Below, piece by piece: positions 41,597 to 52,897 of a DNA stretch of 64,000 bases. The stretch spans positions 248,001 through 312,000 of the forward strand of contig CACJKF010000001.1 of the NCBI GenBank assembly GCA_902593905.1, read 5' to 3'. A model generated the notes under the pieces. The model made no database searches, was not told the origin of the DNA, and worked only from the letters and a program-made list of their open reading frames with translations. Each line of letters begins with the position of its first letter. Position 1 is the first letter of the stretch. The position numbers and the translations under genes were made by a program. Origin of the DNA: an uncultured Pelagibacteraceae bacterium. GTDB taxonomy: Bacteria > Pseudomonadota > Alphaproteobacteria > Pelagibacterales > Pelagibacteraceae.

Positions 41597-42270
41597 AAAA
41601 TTTAATTACTATAGGCTTGCCTAGTAAAGGAAGATTAAAGGATAAAGCAATATCATTTTTTAATGGTAGAGGATATAAGATTTTACAAAGTGAAAAAGAA
41701 AGAAATTATTTTGGGACTATCAAAAATAATTCTAACATTAAGATTATTTTTCTTCACGCAAAAGAAATTATTCAAAGATTAGGAGACGGAACTCTTGATG
41801 TAGGTGTATCTGGTTTAGATCTATTAAAAGAGTCTGAAAAAAACTTACAGAATAAAATAAGTATTGAAAAAAAACTTGATTTTGGTAATGCCAACTTAGT
41901 TATTGCAGTGCCAGATGATTGGATAGATGTTCAGACTATTGCTGATCTTGAAGAAGTATCATTTGATATCAGATCTAAAAGAAATTCTAGATTGAGAGTG
42001 GCAACCAAATATCCAAATTTGACTAACGATTTTTTGATTTCTAAGGGAGTTACACAATATAAATTGATAAGCAGTCTCGGTGCTACAGAAACATATCCTT
42101 TTATAGGTTCTTCAGAAATAATTACTGATATTACATCTACTGGAAAAACTTTGGCTGACAATAATCTAAGAGTTCTTAAAGATGGGTTGATACTTAGCTC
42201 TAGAGCGTGTTTGTTTATTGCAAAAAAAAAGGCTGCGAAACTGCAGCCTTTTTTAAAATCTTTTGTGTGA
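41593..42270 (+). CDS. hisG: ATP phosphoribosyltransferase, short form
   Basis: HisG catalyses the first step of histidine synthesis. The 225-residue protein begins IGLPSKGRLKD, has GDGTLDVGVSGLDLL and the PRPP loop TDITSTGKTLADNNL. The C-terminal regulatory domain of long HisG is absent, so HisZ is needed. The last 15 codons (KKKAAKLQPFL) are encoded by an intrinsic terminator hairpin, so coding and termination overlap. It ends 6 bases from the convergent groEL stop. Confidence 0.95.
   Translation: MKNLITIGLPSKGRLKDKAISFFNGRGYKILQSEKERNYFGTIKNNSNIKIIFLHAKEIIQRLGDGTLDVGVSGLDLLKESEKNLQNKISIEKKLDFGNANLVIAVPDDWIDVQTIADLEEVSFDIRSKRNSRLRVATKYPNLTNDFLISKGVTQYKLISSLGATETYPFIGSSEIITDITSTGKTLADNNLRVLKDGLILSSRACLFIAKKKAAKLQPFLKSFV
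42225..42254 (+). terminator. Bidirectional terminator inside the hisG 3' end
   Basis: A-run then GGCTGC-GAAACT-GCAGCC then T6 forms a strong stem flanked by A and T tracts on the two sides, so it can end transcription of hisG rightward and of groEL leftward. It lies within hisG, with the stop codon 14 bases beyond, and RNA polymerase would release close to the last codons. Confidence 0.85.
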
Positions 42271-42276
42271 GTGAAA

Positions 42277-44249
<1,973 letters not shown>

Positions 44250-44284
44250 ATGTATTTTCTCCTATAAATTTTTATGTAGTGTTG

Positions 44285-44312
44285 ATATGGTACTTTTTAA
44301 CTAGATTTCAAG
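44285..44312 (-). promoter_or_regulatory. Sigma-32 (RpoH) type promoter for groESL
   Basis: On the minus strand, CTTGAAA is followed after 15 bases by CCATAT, close to the heat-shock consensus CTTGAAA-N(11-15)-CCATnT and located about 35 bases before the groES ATG. No CIRCE inverted repeat (TTAGCACTC-N9-GAGTGCTAA) is seen, so control is probably by RpoH rather than HrcA. Confidence 0.65.
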
Positions 44313-44383
44313 AGGCAAATATCATTAAAAAGGCCTTAAAATACTGTACTTTATGACTATTAAGAGGAGATAATTAAAAAAAA

Positions 44384-45190
44384 TTGAAAGAACTAAAACA
44401 TTTATCAGATATATATAAAAACTATGAGACCTTCATAATTGACCTATGGGGTGTAATTCACAATGGTGTAAAGCTTAATGCAAAAGCAATAGAAGCAATA
44501 GATCAATTAACTAACAATTCAAAAAAAATTGTTTTCGTATCAAACGCACCTAGACCTAGTTCAAAAGTGATAAATTTTTTATTGAAACTAAAAATGGACG
44601 TGAAATATCTTTCAAATGTAATGACTTCAGGTGAAGCAGCTATGCATGCAATAAATAGAAATAAGTTTGGAAAAACTTTTTTTCATTTAGGCCCCCCTAG
44701 AGATACCTCAGTATTTGAAAAAGTAAAAAATAATAGAGTTGATTTAGAAAGTTGTGATTTTATTTTATGCACTGGATTATTTGATGAATATGAAGATGAT
44801 CTTGAATATTACAAAAAATTTTTAGGTAATCATATTTCAAAAAAATTAGTTTGTACCAATCCAGACCTAACAGTTCATAGAGGTAATATCGAGGAACTTT
44901 GCGCAGGTTCGGTAGCAAAAGTATTCGAAGACCTCGGTGGAGAAGTAGTATACTTTGGAAAGCCTTATAAAGAAATTTATAATTTATGTTTTAATTCTAG
45001 TGAAAAAGTTTTAGCAATTGGTGATAATTTAAGAACTGATATCAAAGGAGCTAACAATTTAGACATAGATTGTATTTTTATATCTGAGGGTGTGCATCGA
45101 GATGAATATAAAAGTGTTTCAGAACTAGATGCACTTTTAAAAAAATACAAAGTAAAAGCAAATTTTTTTCAAAAAGAGCTACAATGGTAA
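44384..45190 (+). CDS. HAD-superfamily class IIA hydrolase
   Basis: This 268-residue HAD phosphatase of the TIGR01459 group (NagD-like) has motif 1 FIIDLWGVIHNG, motif 2 VFVSNAPRP, and the late motif VLAIGDNLRTDIKGANN with the metal aspartate. The substrate is unknown. The start is TTG 44384; GAGGAG lies 14 bases upstream and an in-frame stop at 44375 excludes an earlier start. It is next to ribF, a recurrent pairing in alphaproteobacteria, and divergent from groES. Confidence 0.83.
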   Translation: MKELKHLSDIYKNYETFIIDLWGVIHNGVKLNAKAIEAIDQLTNNSKKIVFVSNAPRPSSKVINFLLKLKMDVKYLSNVMTSGEAAMHAINRNKFGKTFFHLGPPRDTSVFEKVKNNRVDLESCDFILCTGLFDEYEDDLEYYKKFLGNHISKKLVCTNPDLTVHRGNIEELCAGSVAKVFEDLGGEVVYFGKPYKEIYNLCFNSSEKVLAIGDNLRTDIKGANNLDIDCIFISEGVHRDEYKSVSELDALLKKYKVKANFFQKELQW

Positions 45191-46098
45191 TGAAAATTTA
45201 TAATAATGCGAATCTTAATCAAAAACACCAAAATGGTGTGATAGCTATAGGAAACTTCGATGGACTTCATCTTGGACACCAAAAAGTTATTAATCAAGCA
45301 AAATTGAAAGCTAATAAATATAATATCCCTTTTGGAGTTATGACATTTGAACCAGTTCCAGTAATGTTTTTTAGTAAAAAAAATAAAGATCATAGAATCA
45401 ACTCATTGAGACAAAAAAAAATACAGCTTAAAAATTATAAATTAGATTTCTTAATAATTATTAAATTTAATAAAAAGTTTTCTTCTTTAACAGCCCAGGA
45501 ATTTATAGAAAAAATAATTTATAAAAAAACAAAATGTAACTATTTATATGTAAGTAAAAATTTTAAATTTGGTTTTCAACGTCAAGGTAATATTAAAACT
45601 TTAAAAAAATTTGAAAAAAAATTTAATTATAAAAATATTGTTACAAGTCCATACAAAAAAAATGACAAGATTATTTCCTCCTCATTCATTAGAAAAAAGA
45701 TAAGAATGGGAAGTATTAAAATAGTAAACAAATTATTAAATCGCCTATGGTGTGTTGAAGGAAAAGTTATTAGGGGAAAAAAAAGGGGTCGAAAAATAGG
45801 TTTTCCTACTTGTAATATTAGTCTCAACAGCTACGTTGTACCAAAATTAGGAGTATACGCAGTTAAAGTCAATGGAAAGGGGTTTAGTAAAAATGGCATT
45901 GCGAATATAGGGTATAGACCGACTTTTAATGGAAAAAATTTATTATTAGAAACAAATATATTTGGAATTAATAAAAATTTATATAATAAAGAGATAAATG
46001 TTAATTTTAAAAAGTTTATAAGATCAGAAAAAAAATTTAAGAACCTTGAACATTTAAAAAAACAGATAAAACTTGATATAAAACAGGCTAAAAAATAG
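45190..46098 (+). CDS. ribF: Bifunctional riboflavin kinase / FAD synthetase
   Basis: RibF makes FMN and then FAD. The 303-residue protein has the FAD synthetase domain IGNFDGLHLGHQKVI with HxGH, SSSFIRKKIRMG, and the kinase domain beginning GKVIRGKKRGRKIGFPTCNI (consensus GxxxGFPTAN). The ATG at 45190 shares a base with the upstream TAA and is preferred over the in-frame ATG two codons earlier. It is 2 bases before ileS. The ribF-ileS-lspA order is widespread. Confidence 0.93.
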   Translation: MKIYNNANLNQKHQNGVIAIGNFDGLHLGHQKVINQAKLKANKYNIPFGVMTFEPVPVMFFSKKNKDHRINSLRQKKIQLKNYKLDFLIIIKFNKKFSSLTAQEFIEKIIYKKTKCNYLYVSKNFKFGFQRQGNIKTLKKFEKKFNYKNIVTSPYKKNDKIISSSFIRKKIRMGSIKIVNKLLNRLWCVEGKVIRGKKRGRKIGFPTCNISLNSYVVPKLGVYAVKVNGKGFSKNGIANIGYRPTFNGKNLLLETNIFGINKNLYNKEINVNFKKFIRSEKKFKNLEHLKKQIKLDIKQAKK

Positions 46099-46100
46099 AA

Positions 46101-48830
46101 ATGTCCAAAGATACTTTGCAATTACCTAAAACAGCTTTTTCCATGAAAGCCAGTTTGCCCATCAAAGAACCAGAAATATTAAAAAAGTGGGAAAAAAATA
46201 AAATATTTGAAAAACTAAGAAAGAGTTCTAAAGGAAAAGAAAAATTCATCTTACATGATGGTCCGCCCTATGCGAATGGCCACATACATATGGGCACTGC
46301 TCTTAATAAAATTTTAAAAGATATGATAACTCGTTTTCAACAGATGAATGGCAAAGACTCGGTTTATGTCCCAGGTTGGGATTGTCATGGTTTACCAATA
46401 GAATGGAAAATTGAGGAGCAATACAAAAAAAAGAAAAAGAATAAAGATGAAATTCCTATTAAAAATTTTAGACAAGAGTGCAGAGAGTTTGCAAAGAGTT
46501 GGATTGATGTACATATAAAAGAGTTTAAAAGACTTGGAGTAGTGGGAGATTTTGAAAATTATTATTCTACCATGAGTTATGAGGCTGAAGCACAAATAGT
46601 TAGAGAGTTAGGTAAATTTCTCCTAGATGGAAGTTTATATCAAGGATTTAAACCAGTTTTATGGTCAACAGTCGAGAAAACGGCTTTAGCCGATGCGGAG
46701 GTCGAGTATATGGATCATTCTTCAAATACAATATACGCTGCTTTTCCAATAAAAAAAACTGATAAAGATTTTTTAATAAATTCAAGTATTATTATTTGGA
46801 CAACAACTCCTTGGACAATACCAGCTAATAGGGCATTAGCATTCAACAGTAATATTGATTACTCAGTTTTAGAAATTGAGGATCTAGAATATTTTAAAGA
46901 TAAAAAAATTGTAGTAGCAAAAAATTTAATCGATTCAATTATAAAAGCATGTGGCATTAAAAAGTTTAATGAATTAAAAACTTTTAAAGGATCTGAGTTC
47001 AAGGGAACAATTTGTAGTCACCCATTTTCTAAAATGAATTTTGAATATGACGTACCAATGCTGGACGCTCAATTTGTAAATTTAGAACAAGGAACTGGTA
47101 TAGTACATTGCGCTCCAAGTCACGGACCAGATGATTTTAATTTATGTTTAAAAAATAATATTCCATCTCTATATACTGTTGATAGCTCAGGTCTTTATAC
47201 AGAAGAAGTTCCCTATTTTACTAATACTCACATTTTTAAAGCTGACCCAATAGTAATTGAAAAGTTAAAAGAACAAAATAAACTATTAAAAAATGATAAA
47301 CTCAATCATAGTTACCCTCACTCTTGGAGATCTAAGGCGCCTTTAATTTATCGAGCTACACCACAGTGGTTTATTTCAATGCAAAAAAATAACTTAAGAG
47401 ATAAGGCAATTAAAGCAATCAATGAAACAGTTTTCTACCCTAATAAAGGTAAAGATAGACTGTTATCTATGGTTGAAGGCAGACCAGATTGGTGTGTCTC
47501 AAGACAAAGAGTGTGGGGTGTTCCGCTACCTATATTTATTAATAAAAAAACTAAAGAACCTTTGAGAGATCAAAATGTGATCAATAGAATTGCAGAAATT
47601 TATGAAAAACAAGGATCTGATTGCTGGTTTACAGATGACCCAAAAATTTTTCTTGGCAGTGACTACGATCAAAAAGATTATGAAAAATTAAATGATATTG
47701 TAGAGGTGTGGTTTGATAGTGGTTCAACACATAGTTTTGTTCTGGAAAAAAGAAAAGATCTTAGATGGCCTGCAGACATGTATCTCGAAGGTTCAGACCA
47801 ACATAGGGGGTGGTTCCATTCTTCTCTTTTGGAATCCTGCGGAACTAGAGGTAAAGCTCCTTTTAAAAGTATCTTGTCTCATGGGTTTGTTGTCGATGGC
47901 AAAGGAGTAAAAATGTCCAAATCTTTAGGAAATGTTATATCCCCGGATGATATTCTTAAAAACTATGGAGCAGACATCCTTAGAGTATGGATAGCTGCAT
48001 CTGATTACGCCGAGGATATTAGGATTGATAAAAGCATTCTTGCACAACATGCCGAGTCTTATCGAAAAATCAGAAACACTTTTAGATTTTTACTTGGAAA
48101 TTTAAAAGATAATTTTGAAAAACAAGAATTTGAAAAAATCAACATTAAAGATTTAGATGAGCTTGAGCAATTTATTTTGCATAAATTGTCATTAATAAAT
48201 AAATCATTTAAAGAAAATTTAAAAAATTATAATTTTCATAAGCTATATAAAGAACTATTAAATTTTTGTACTTCAGATTTATCATCTTTTTATTTTGATA
48301 TAAGAAAAGATGTTTTATATTGCGATAGTGTTAGTTCAAAAAAAAGAAAAAATTGTGTTCTGATTATGAATGTAATTTTGGAAAGTTTATTGAAATGGTT
48401 TGCGCCCATTCTAGTATTCACCACTGAAGAAATTTATAATCTAGTGAGCAAACAAGATGACAGCATACATGAACACAGTTTTGTTGAGATCCCTGATAAT
48501 TGGATAAATGAAAAACTAAGTGACAAATGGACTAAGCTTTATAAAATAAAACAAGAAGCTAACATAGCCATTGAAGAAAAAAGATCAAATAAAATAATAG
48601 GCTCAAGTTTAGAGGCAGATCTACAGATCTCAACTGATGGAGAAAATCATAAATTATTTGAAGGATTAGATTTAGCTGAATATTTTATTACTTCTAAGGC
48701 CGTAAAAGTTATCTCTAAAAAAAAAGGAGAATTAAAAATCGAAGTAAAAAAAGCCGAAGGAAAAAAATGTCCAAGATGTTGGAAAATTTTAGAAAAAAAA
48801 TGTGAACGTTGTGCAAATGCAGTAAATTAA
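46101..48830 (+). CDS. ileS: Isoleucyl-tRNA synthetase
   Basis: This class I synthetase of 909 residues has the HIGH motif as GPPYANGHIHMGTALNKILKD, editing-domain segments IIWTTTPWTIPANRA and GTGIVHCAPSHGPDDF, then GWFHSSLLESCGTRG, and KMSKS as GVKMSKSLGNV. The C-terminal zinc ribbon KCPRCWKILEKKCERC is complete. It charges isoleucine and edits valine. It sits directly upstream of lspA, the usual order. Confidence 0.97.
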   Translation: MSKDTLQLPKTAFSMKASLPIKEPEILKKWEKNKIFEKLRKSSKGKEKFILHDGPPYANGHIHMGTALNKILKDMITRFQQMNGKDSVYVPGWDCHGLPIEWKIEEQYKKKKKNKDEIPIKNFRQECREFAKSWIDVHIKEFKRLGVVGDFENYYSTMSYEAEAQIVRELGKFLLDGSLYQGFKPVLWSTVEKTALADAEVEYMDHSSNTIYAAFPIKKTDKDFLINSSIIIWTTTPWTIPANRALAFNSNIDYSVLEIEDLEYFKDKKIVVAKNLIDSIIKACGIKKFNELKTFKGSEFKGTICSHPFSKMNFEYDVPMLDAQFVNLEQGTGIVHCAPSHGPDDFNLCLKNNIPSLYTVDSSGLYTEEVPYFTNTHIFKADPIVIEKLKEQNKLLKNDKLNHSYPHSWRSKAPLIYRATPQWFISMQKNNLRDKAIKAINETVFYPNKGKDRLLSMVEGRPDWCVSRQRVWGVPLPIFINKKTKEPLRDQNVINRIAEIYEKQGSDCWFTDDPKIFLGSDYDQKDYEKLNDIVEVWFDSGSTHSFVLEKRKDLRWPADMYLEGSDQHRGWFHSSLLESCGTRGKAPFKSILSHGFVVDGKGVKMSKSLGNVISPDDILKNYGADILRVWIAASDYAEDIRIDKSILAQHAESYRKIRNTFRFLLGNLKDNFEKQEFEKINIKDLDELEQFILHKLSLINKSFKENLKNYNFHKLYKELLNFCTSDLSSFYFDIRKDVLYCDSVSSKKRKNCVLIMNVILESLLKWFAPILVFTTEEIYNLVSKQDDSIHEHSFVEIPDNWINEKLSDKWTKLYKIKQEANIAIEEKRSNKIIGSSLEADLQISTDGENHKLFEGLDLAEYFITSKAVKVISKKKGELKIEVKKAEGKKCPRCWKILEKKCERCANAVN

Positions 48831-48836
48831 AATACA

Positions 48837-49337
48837 ATGAATTTGAATGAAAAAATTAGTCTTGGTAAAAATAATTTAATTCATAAATCAAATATATTAT
48901 TTTTCTTATCTATTATATTTTTTTTTACAATCGATAGACTTTCAAAATTTAAGATAGTTAATGACATAAACGAAACGTATTTTTATATAAATGATTTTTT
49001 AAACATAAATTTAATATGGAATACTGGTATTGGATTTGGACTGTTTAGTTTTCAAGATAATTTTTTTTATAATATAATTACATTGCTTATTAGTTTTTTA
49101 ATATTGGTATTATTTTATGTAGCTTTAAAATCGGATAAATATGATAAATTTTTCCTATCTATAATTTTGGGTGGAGCTCTCGGAAATTTTTTTGATAGGA
49201 TCTTTTATAAAGCAGTACCGGATTTTATAGACTTGCATTATAAAGATTTGCACTGGTTTACATTTAATGTCGCTGATATATGTATTACATTAGGGATAAT
49301 ATCTTTTTTAATCAAAGGATTTCTTGTAAAAAAATAA
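48837..49337 (+). CDS. lspA: Lipoprotein signal peptidase
   Basis: LspA cleaves prolipoprotein signal peptides in the inner membrane. The 166-residue protein has four hydrophobic helices; catalytic aspartates are in ALGNFFDR and FNVADI, with VPDFIDLHY between them. The N-terminus is unusually long and polar before the first helix. It follows ileS by 6 bases and precedes a gene for a lipoprotein that it would process. Confidence 0.95.
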   Translation: MNLNEKISLGKNNLIHKSNILFFLSIIFFFTIDRLSKFKIVNDINETYFYINDFLNINLIWNTGIGFGLFSFQDNFFYNIITLLISFLILVLFYVALKSDKYDKFFLSIILGGALGNFFDRIFYKAVPDFIDLHYKDLHWFTFNVADICITLGIISFLIKGFLVKK

Positions 49338-49340
49338 CTA

Positions 49341-49646
49341 ATGAAAAATCTTTACTATTTATTTTTAATTTTAATTTTTACCAGTTCATGTGGAGCAATG
49401 AAAGATGCTGGAAGTGTTTTAAGAAATGAAAAAAAAACAACGACAGATGAATTTTTAGTTAAAAAAAAGCAACCATTGGTTTTACCCCCCGATTATAAAA
49501 AACTTCCAGAACCTGACTCAATTTCTAAAGAAGAAATAAGTGATGAAAAAAAATTAAAAAAAATTTTAAAAGCACCAAACGAAGAAAATTCCAATAAAAA
49601 TTACTCTTCTTTTGAAGAGCAAATTTTAGAAAAAATTAGAAAGTGA
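49341..49646 (+). CDS. BamF-like (DUF3035) lipoprotein
   Basis: This 101-residue outer-membrane lipoprotein precursor has the signal LYYLFLILIFTSSCG, a lipobox ending in cysteine at about residue 17. The conserved part DEFLVKKKQPLVLPPDYKKLPEP matches the DUF3035 pattern of the alphaproteobacterial Bam accessory lipoprotein BamF, which helps insert outer-membrane proteins. The rest is lysine- and glutamate-rich. It lies between lspA and pgi, 3 bases after lspA. The function is inferred from family. Confidence 0.75.
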   Translation: MKNLYYLFLILIFTSSCGAMKDAGSVLRNEKKTTTDEFLVKKKQPLVLPPDYKKLPEPDSISKEEISDEKKLKKILKAPNEENSNKNYSSFEEQILEKIRK

Positions 49647-50857
49647 ATAAATCAAATATAATAATAAGTAATATATTTAAATCTGGTAAAATTAACAAAT
49701 CTTTTAAAAAAAAATTAAATAAGAAATTTTATAAAGAAATATCCAAAATAGAAAATAAATTTAAAAATTCAAAATCATTCTTTAACATTTTCAGCGAAAA
49801 CTATAAATTTAATTTTAATTTAAAAAATTTAGAAAAATTTAATAAATTTAATTCAATTGCAATTATAGGAATGGGTGGTTCAATATTGGGCTCAAAAGCT
49901 ATTTATGGATTTTTGAAAGATAAAATTAAAAAAGATATATTTTTTTTTGACAATATAGATATTAAAAAAATCAATGATTTTAAAAAGAGTAAAACAATAA
50001 AAAAAACACTTTTTTTAATAATTTCAAAATCAGGAAATACTACCGAAACAATATCTAATCTTTTATTCTTAAAAATATTAAAAAAACAATCAAAAAAAAT
50101 CATCATAATCTCTGAAAAAAAGGATAATTTTTTATATAAAATATCAAAAAAACTAAATTTATTTTATATTGAACATAAATCTTTTGTAGGAGGGAGATTT
50201 TCTGTTTTAAGCGAGGTTGGATTAATCCCAGCTTTACTAATGGGGATTAATATTAAAAAATTGAGAAAAAATTTAAAAAAATACTTAAGTAAAAGAAATA
50301 AACTAATTTTAAGAAATAGCGCAATATGCTTAGCAAATATTCTATATAAAAAGAAAAAAAATAACTTAATTTTTTTAAATTACGTTCCTCAAATTGAAAA
50401 CTTCTTATTTTGGTGTCAACAGCTTATAGCGGAAAGTTTAGGAAAAAATGGGAAAGGATTTTTACCAGTGATTTCAAATACTCCAAAAGATCATCATAGC
50501 TTACTACAATTATATTTAGATGGCCCAAAGGATAAAATATTTCAAATTTTCAACATCAACGAAAAATCAAAATCCAAAATAAATGTAAAAAAATATGATA
50601 AAGAAAATTATTTAAAAAATAAAACTTTAGAAAAAATTAAAAATGCTCAAAAAGAAGCTTTAAAAAATACTTTTTTAAAAAATAATATTACTTTCAGAGA
50701 AATTTACATAAAATCACTTAATGAAGAAGTTTTAGGTGAATTATTTTCATATTTTATTTTAGAAACAATTGTTGTTGGTAAATTAATAAACGTAAATCCT
50801 TTTGATCAACCAGCTGTAGAGCAAGTTAAAATTAATACCAAAAAAATACTTAATTAA
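49643..50857 (+). CDS. pgi: Glucose-6-phosphate isomerase
   Basis: Pgi interconverts glucose-6-phosphate and fructose-6-phosphate. The 404-residue protein is shorter than E. coli Pgi (549), as in other compact alphaproteobacterial forms. SIS motifs are seen: IIGMGGSILGSKAIYGF and ISKSGNTTETISN, then KDHHSLLQLYLDGPKDK with a catalytic histidine, and the end FDQPAVEQVK with the substrate lysine. The start is GTG, overlapping the upstream TGA. The protein is extremely lysine- and asparagine-rich. Confidence 0.9.
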   Translation: MNKSNIIISNIFKSGKINKSFKKKLNKKFYKEISKIENKFKNSKSFFNIFSENYKFNFNLKNLEKFNKFNSIAIIGMGGSILGSKAIYGFLKDKIKKDIFFFDNIDIKKINDFKKSKTIKKTLFLIISKSGNTTETISNLLFLKILKKQSKKIIIISEKKDNFLYKISKKLNLFYIEHKSFVGGRFSVLSEVGLIPALLMGINIKKLRKNLKKYLSKRNKLILRNSAICLANILYKKKKNNLIFLNYVPQIENFLFWCQQLIAESLGKNGKGFLPVISNTPKDHHSLLQLYLDGPKDKIFQIFNINEKSKSKINVKKYDKENYLKNKTLEKIKNAQKEALKNTFLKNNITFREIYIKSLNEEVLGELFSYFILETIVVGKLINVNPFDQPAVEQVKINTKKILN

Positions 50858-51407
50858 ATGAACCAAATATTATTTTGGAGCGACCGTAGGATCTAGTTGA
50901 TATTTGTTTAAAGTAAAATCCTAAGTTCTCTCTTGATTTAGCTTCACGATGAATAATTACTAAATGATCCTTTTTAAAAATTTTTAATTTTTGAATTAAC
51001 TTAAAATTTCTTAAAAAATCGAAATCATTGAATGGTGGATCAAAAAAAAAGATATCAAACTTTTTATCATTAAAACTTAAAAAATTTTCAATCTCATCAT
51101 TAATAAGTATAGATTTGTTGCTTATTGATAAAAATTTTATATTTTGTTTGAGAATACTAAAAGTATTGTAATTCTTTTCTACAAATGTAACCTCCGAAGC
51201 CTCTCTTGATAAACATTCTATTCCAAAAGAACCTACACCAGAGTAAGCATCCAAAATAACTGCGTCTTTAATATTTGATTTTATATCTTTGGAGTGAGTA
51301 ATAATATTAAATATATTTTCTTTGACCGAATCTTTAAGAGGCCTAGTTACTTGATTTTTTAGAAATTGAATTTTTTTCCCCTTAAGGTTACCGCTTATTA
51401 TACGCAT
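50850..51407 (-). CDS. rsmD: 16S rRNA (guanine966-N2)-methyltransferase
   Basis: RsmD methylates G966 of 16S rRNA using SAM. The 185-residue protein begins MRIISGNLKGKKI, has RPLKDSVKENIFNII, the SAM-binding LDAYSGVGSFGIECLSR, and the catalytic DPPFND (consensus DPPY/F). Motif order and length match the family. It overlaps purD by 20 bases on the same strand and pgi by 8 bases tail to tail. Confidence 0.92.
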   Translation of the reverse strand: MRIISGNLKGKKIQFLKNQVTRPLKDSVKENIFNIITHSKDIKSNIKDAVILDAYSGVGSFGIECLSREASEVTFVEKNYNTFSILKQNIKFLSISNKSILINDEIENFLSFNDKKFDIFFFDPPFNDFDFLRNFKLIQKLKIFKKDHLVIIHREAKSRENLGFYFKQISTRSYGRSKIIFGSFN

Positions 51408-52671
51408 TTTTTTTTATTACTCTCCAGCCAATATCTTTTCTATAAAAACCGTGTTTCCAATTTAATTTTCTCAATAATTTAAGAATATTTTTTCTAATAT
51501 TTAAAAAATTTTTACCAGTCGACGAAAAATTTAAAACCCTTCCACCTTGTGATAATAATTCATTGTTTTCAAGTTTAGTGCCAGCATGGTAAATAAAATC
51601 GTTTCTCCCCGTTTTTAATTTATGAAAATTTTTAATAATTTTATTTTTCTGATACTTTCCTGGATATCCTTTAGTACATAAAACTACAGTCATACTCTTA
51701 TTTTTTTTCCACTTTAAATTAATATTATTGAGTTTGTTGTTTGTTGCTTGGTATAATATTTTGACTAAATCTGATTTAAGTCTTGGTAAAATCACCTGAC
51801 ATTCTGGATCGCCCATTCTTACATTGTACTCAATAAGATATGGCTCATTATCTTTTATCATTAATCCGACATATAAAAAACCTTTGTAGTGTTTATTTTT
51901 TTTTTTTAATGCTTTTAGCGTAGGTTTTACAATTTTATTTATTATTTTCCTTTTCACAGACTTATTTATTATTGGAGCAGGCGAATATGCACCCATACCA
52001 CCAGTGTTAGGCCCTTTATCTTTTTCTCCAACACGTTTATGATCTTGTGCTGTACCAAAATATTTAAAAGTATTTTTATCCACTAATAAAAAAAAACTTG
52101 CTTCTTCTCCACTTAAGAATTCTTCCAAAACCAATTTTTTTGAAGATTTAAACTTTCCTTTAAAAATCTCCTCAGATATTTTCAAAACTTCATTATTAGT
52201 TTTACAAATTGACACTCCTTTTCCGGCAGCTAGTCCGTCAGCTTTCACAACTAAAGGTGGATGGTTTTTTTTAATAAATTTCAAAACTTGGGATTTATTT
52301 TTACAAATTTTAAATTTAGCAGTTGGTATTTTATTTTCTTTGCAGATTTTTTTCATAAAAGCCTTTGAACCCTCTAATTTTGCTGCAAATTTATTGGGCC
52401 CAAAAACTCTAATATTATTTTTTTCTAAAAAATCTACTAAACCCTTTACTAATGGTTCTTCAGGCCCAACTACAATAAAATCAATACAGTGAAGTTTAAT
52501 AAATCTTAAGAATTTTTTAAAATTTAATACATTTAAGTCAATATTTGTAGCTAATTTTTCAGTTCCAGCGTTTCCAGGAAAGCAGAATATTTTTTTACAT
52601 AAACTAGAGCTGTGTAGCTTTTGACATATTGCATGTTCTCTCCCACCGCTACCTATTAAACCAATATTCAT
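51388..52671 (-). CDS. purD: Phosphoribosylamine-glycine ligase
   Basis: PurD makes GAR in purine synthesis, using ATP, glycine and phosphoribosylamine. From the ATG at 52671 (MNIGLIGSGGREHAI) it is 427 residues, the usual length; the track's start 22 codons earlier is not homologous and conflicts with the divergent DUF2093 gene. Motifs: FIVVGPEEPLVKGL, VKADGLAAGKGV, and the ATP-grasp segment DHKRVGEKDKGPNTGGMGAYSPAP and NVRMGDPECQVILPRL. Confidence 0.94.
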   Translation of the reverse strand: MNIGLIGSGGREHAICQKLHSSSLCKKIFCFPGNAGTEKLATNIDLNVLNFKKFLRFIKLHCIDFIVVGPEEPLVKGLVDFLEKNNIRVFGPNKFAAKLEGSKAFMKKICKENKIPTAKFKICKNKSQVLKFIKKNHPPLVVKADGLAAGKGVSICKTNNEVLKISEEIFKGKFKSSKKLVLEEFLSGEEASFFLLVDKNTFKYFGTAQDHKRVGEKDKGPNTGGMGAYSPAPIINKSVKRKIINKIVKPTLKALKKKNKHYKGFLYVGLMIKDNEPYLIEYNVRMGDPECQVILPRLKSDLVKILYQATNNKLNNINLKWKKNKSMTVVLCTKGYPGKYQKNKIIKNFHKLKTGRNDFIYHAGTKLENNELLSQGGRVLNFSSTGKNFLNIRKNILKLLRKLNWKHGFYRKDIGWRVIKKNAYNKR

Positions 52672-52699
52672 GATAATTGATATATTGTATAATTTATCG

Positions 52700-52894
52700 A
52701 TGAATAAAAAAAAAGCTAAAGTTATTTTTAAACACAACTCTTTTGACGTGGTTGAACAGGGTGATTACGTCGTATGTGCCATATCGGGAAAAGAGATTAT
52801 GTTAAAAGACTTAAGTTATTGGAATGTAGAGTTGCAAGAGGCTTACTTTTCTCCCAAAGAAGTAAAAAAAAGATATCAAAATTTTAAAATCTGA
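52700..52894 (+). CDS. DUF2093 family protein
   Basis: This 64-residue protein runs from the ATG at 52700, not the longer track start. The pattern FDVVEQGDYVVCAISGKEIMLKDLSYWNVELQEAYFSPKEV fits DUF2093, a family found in alphaproteobacteria with no known role. It is divergent from purD across 28 bases and ends 3 bases from the lpxL stop. A Cys-based zinc site is not complete in this sequence. Confidence 0.8.
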   Translation: MNKKKAKVIFKHNSFDVVEQGDYVVCAISGKEIMLKDLSYWNVELQEAYFSPKEVKKRYQNFKI

Positions 52895-52897
52895 TTA

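Noticed and set aside
52672-52737. Extended purD start
   Set aside because: The added residues are not homologous to PurD, which begins at MNIGLIGSGG, and would overlap the DUF2093 gene.
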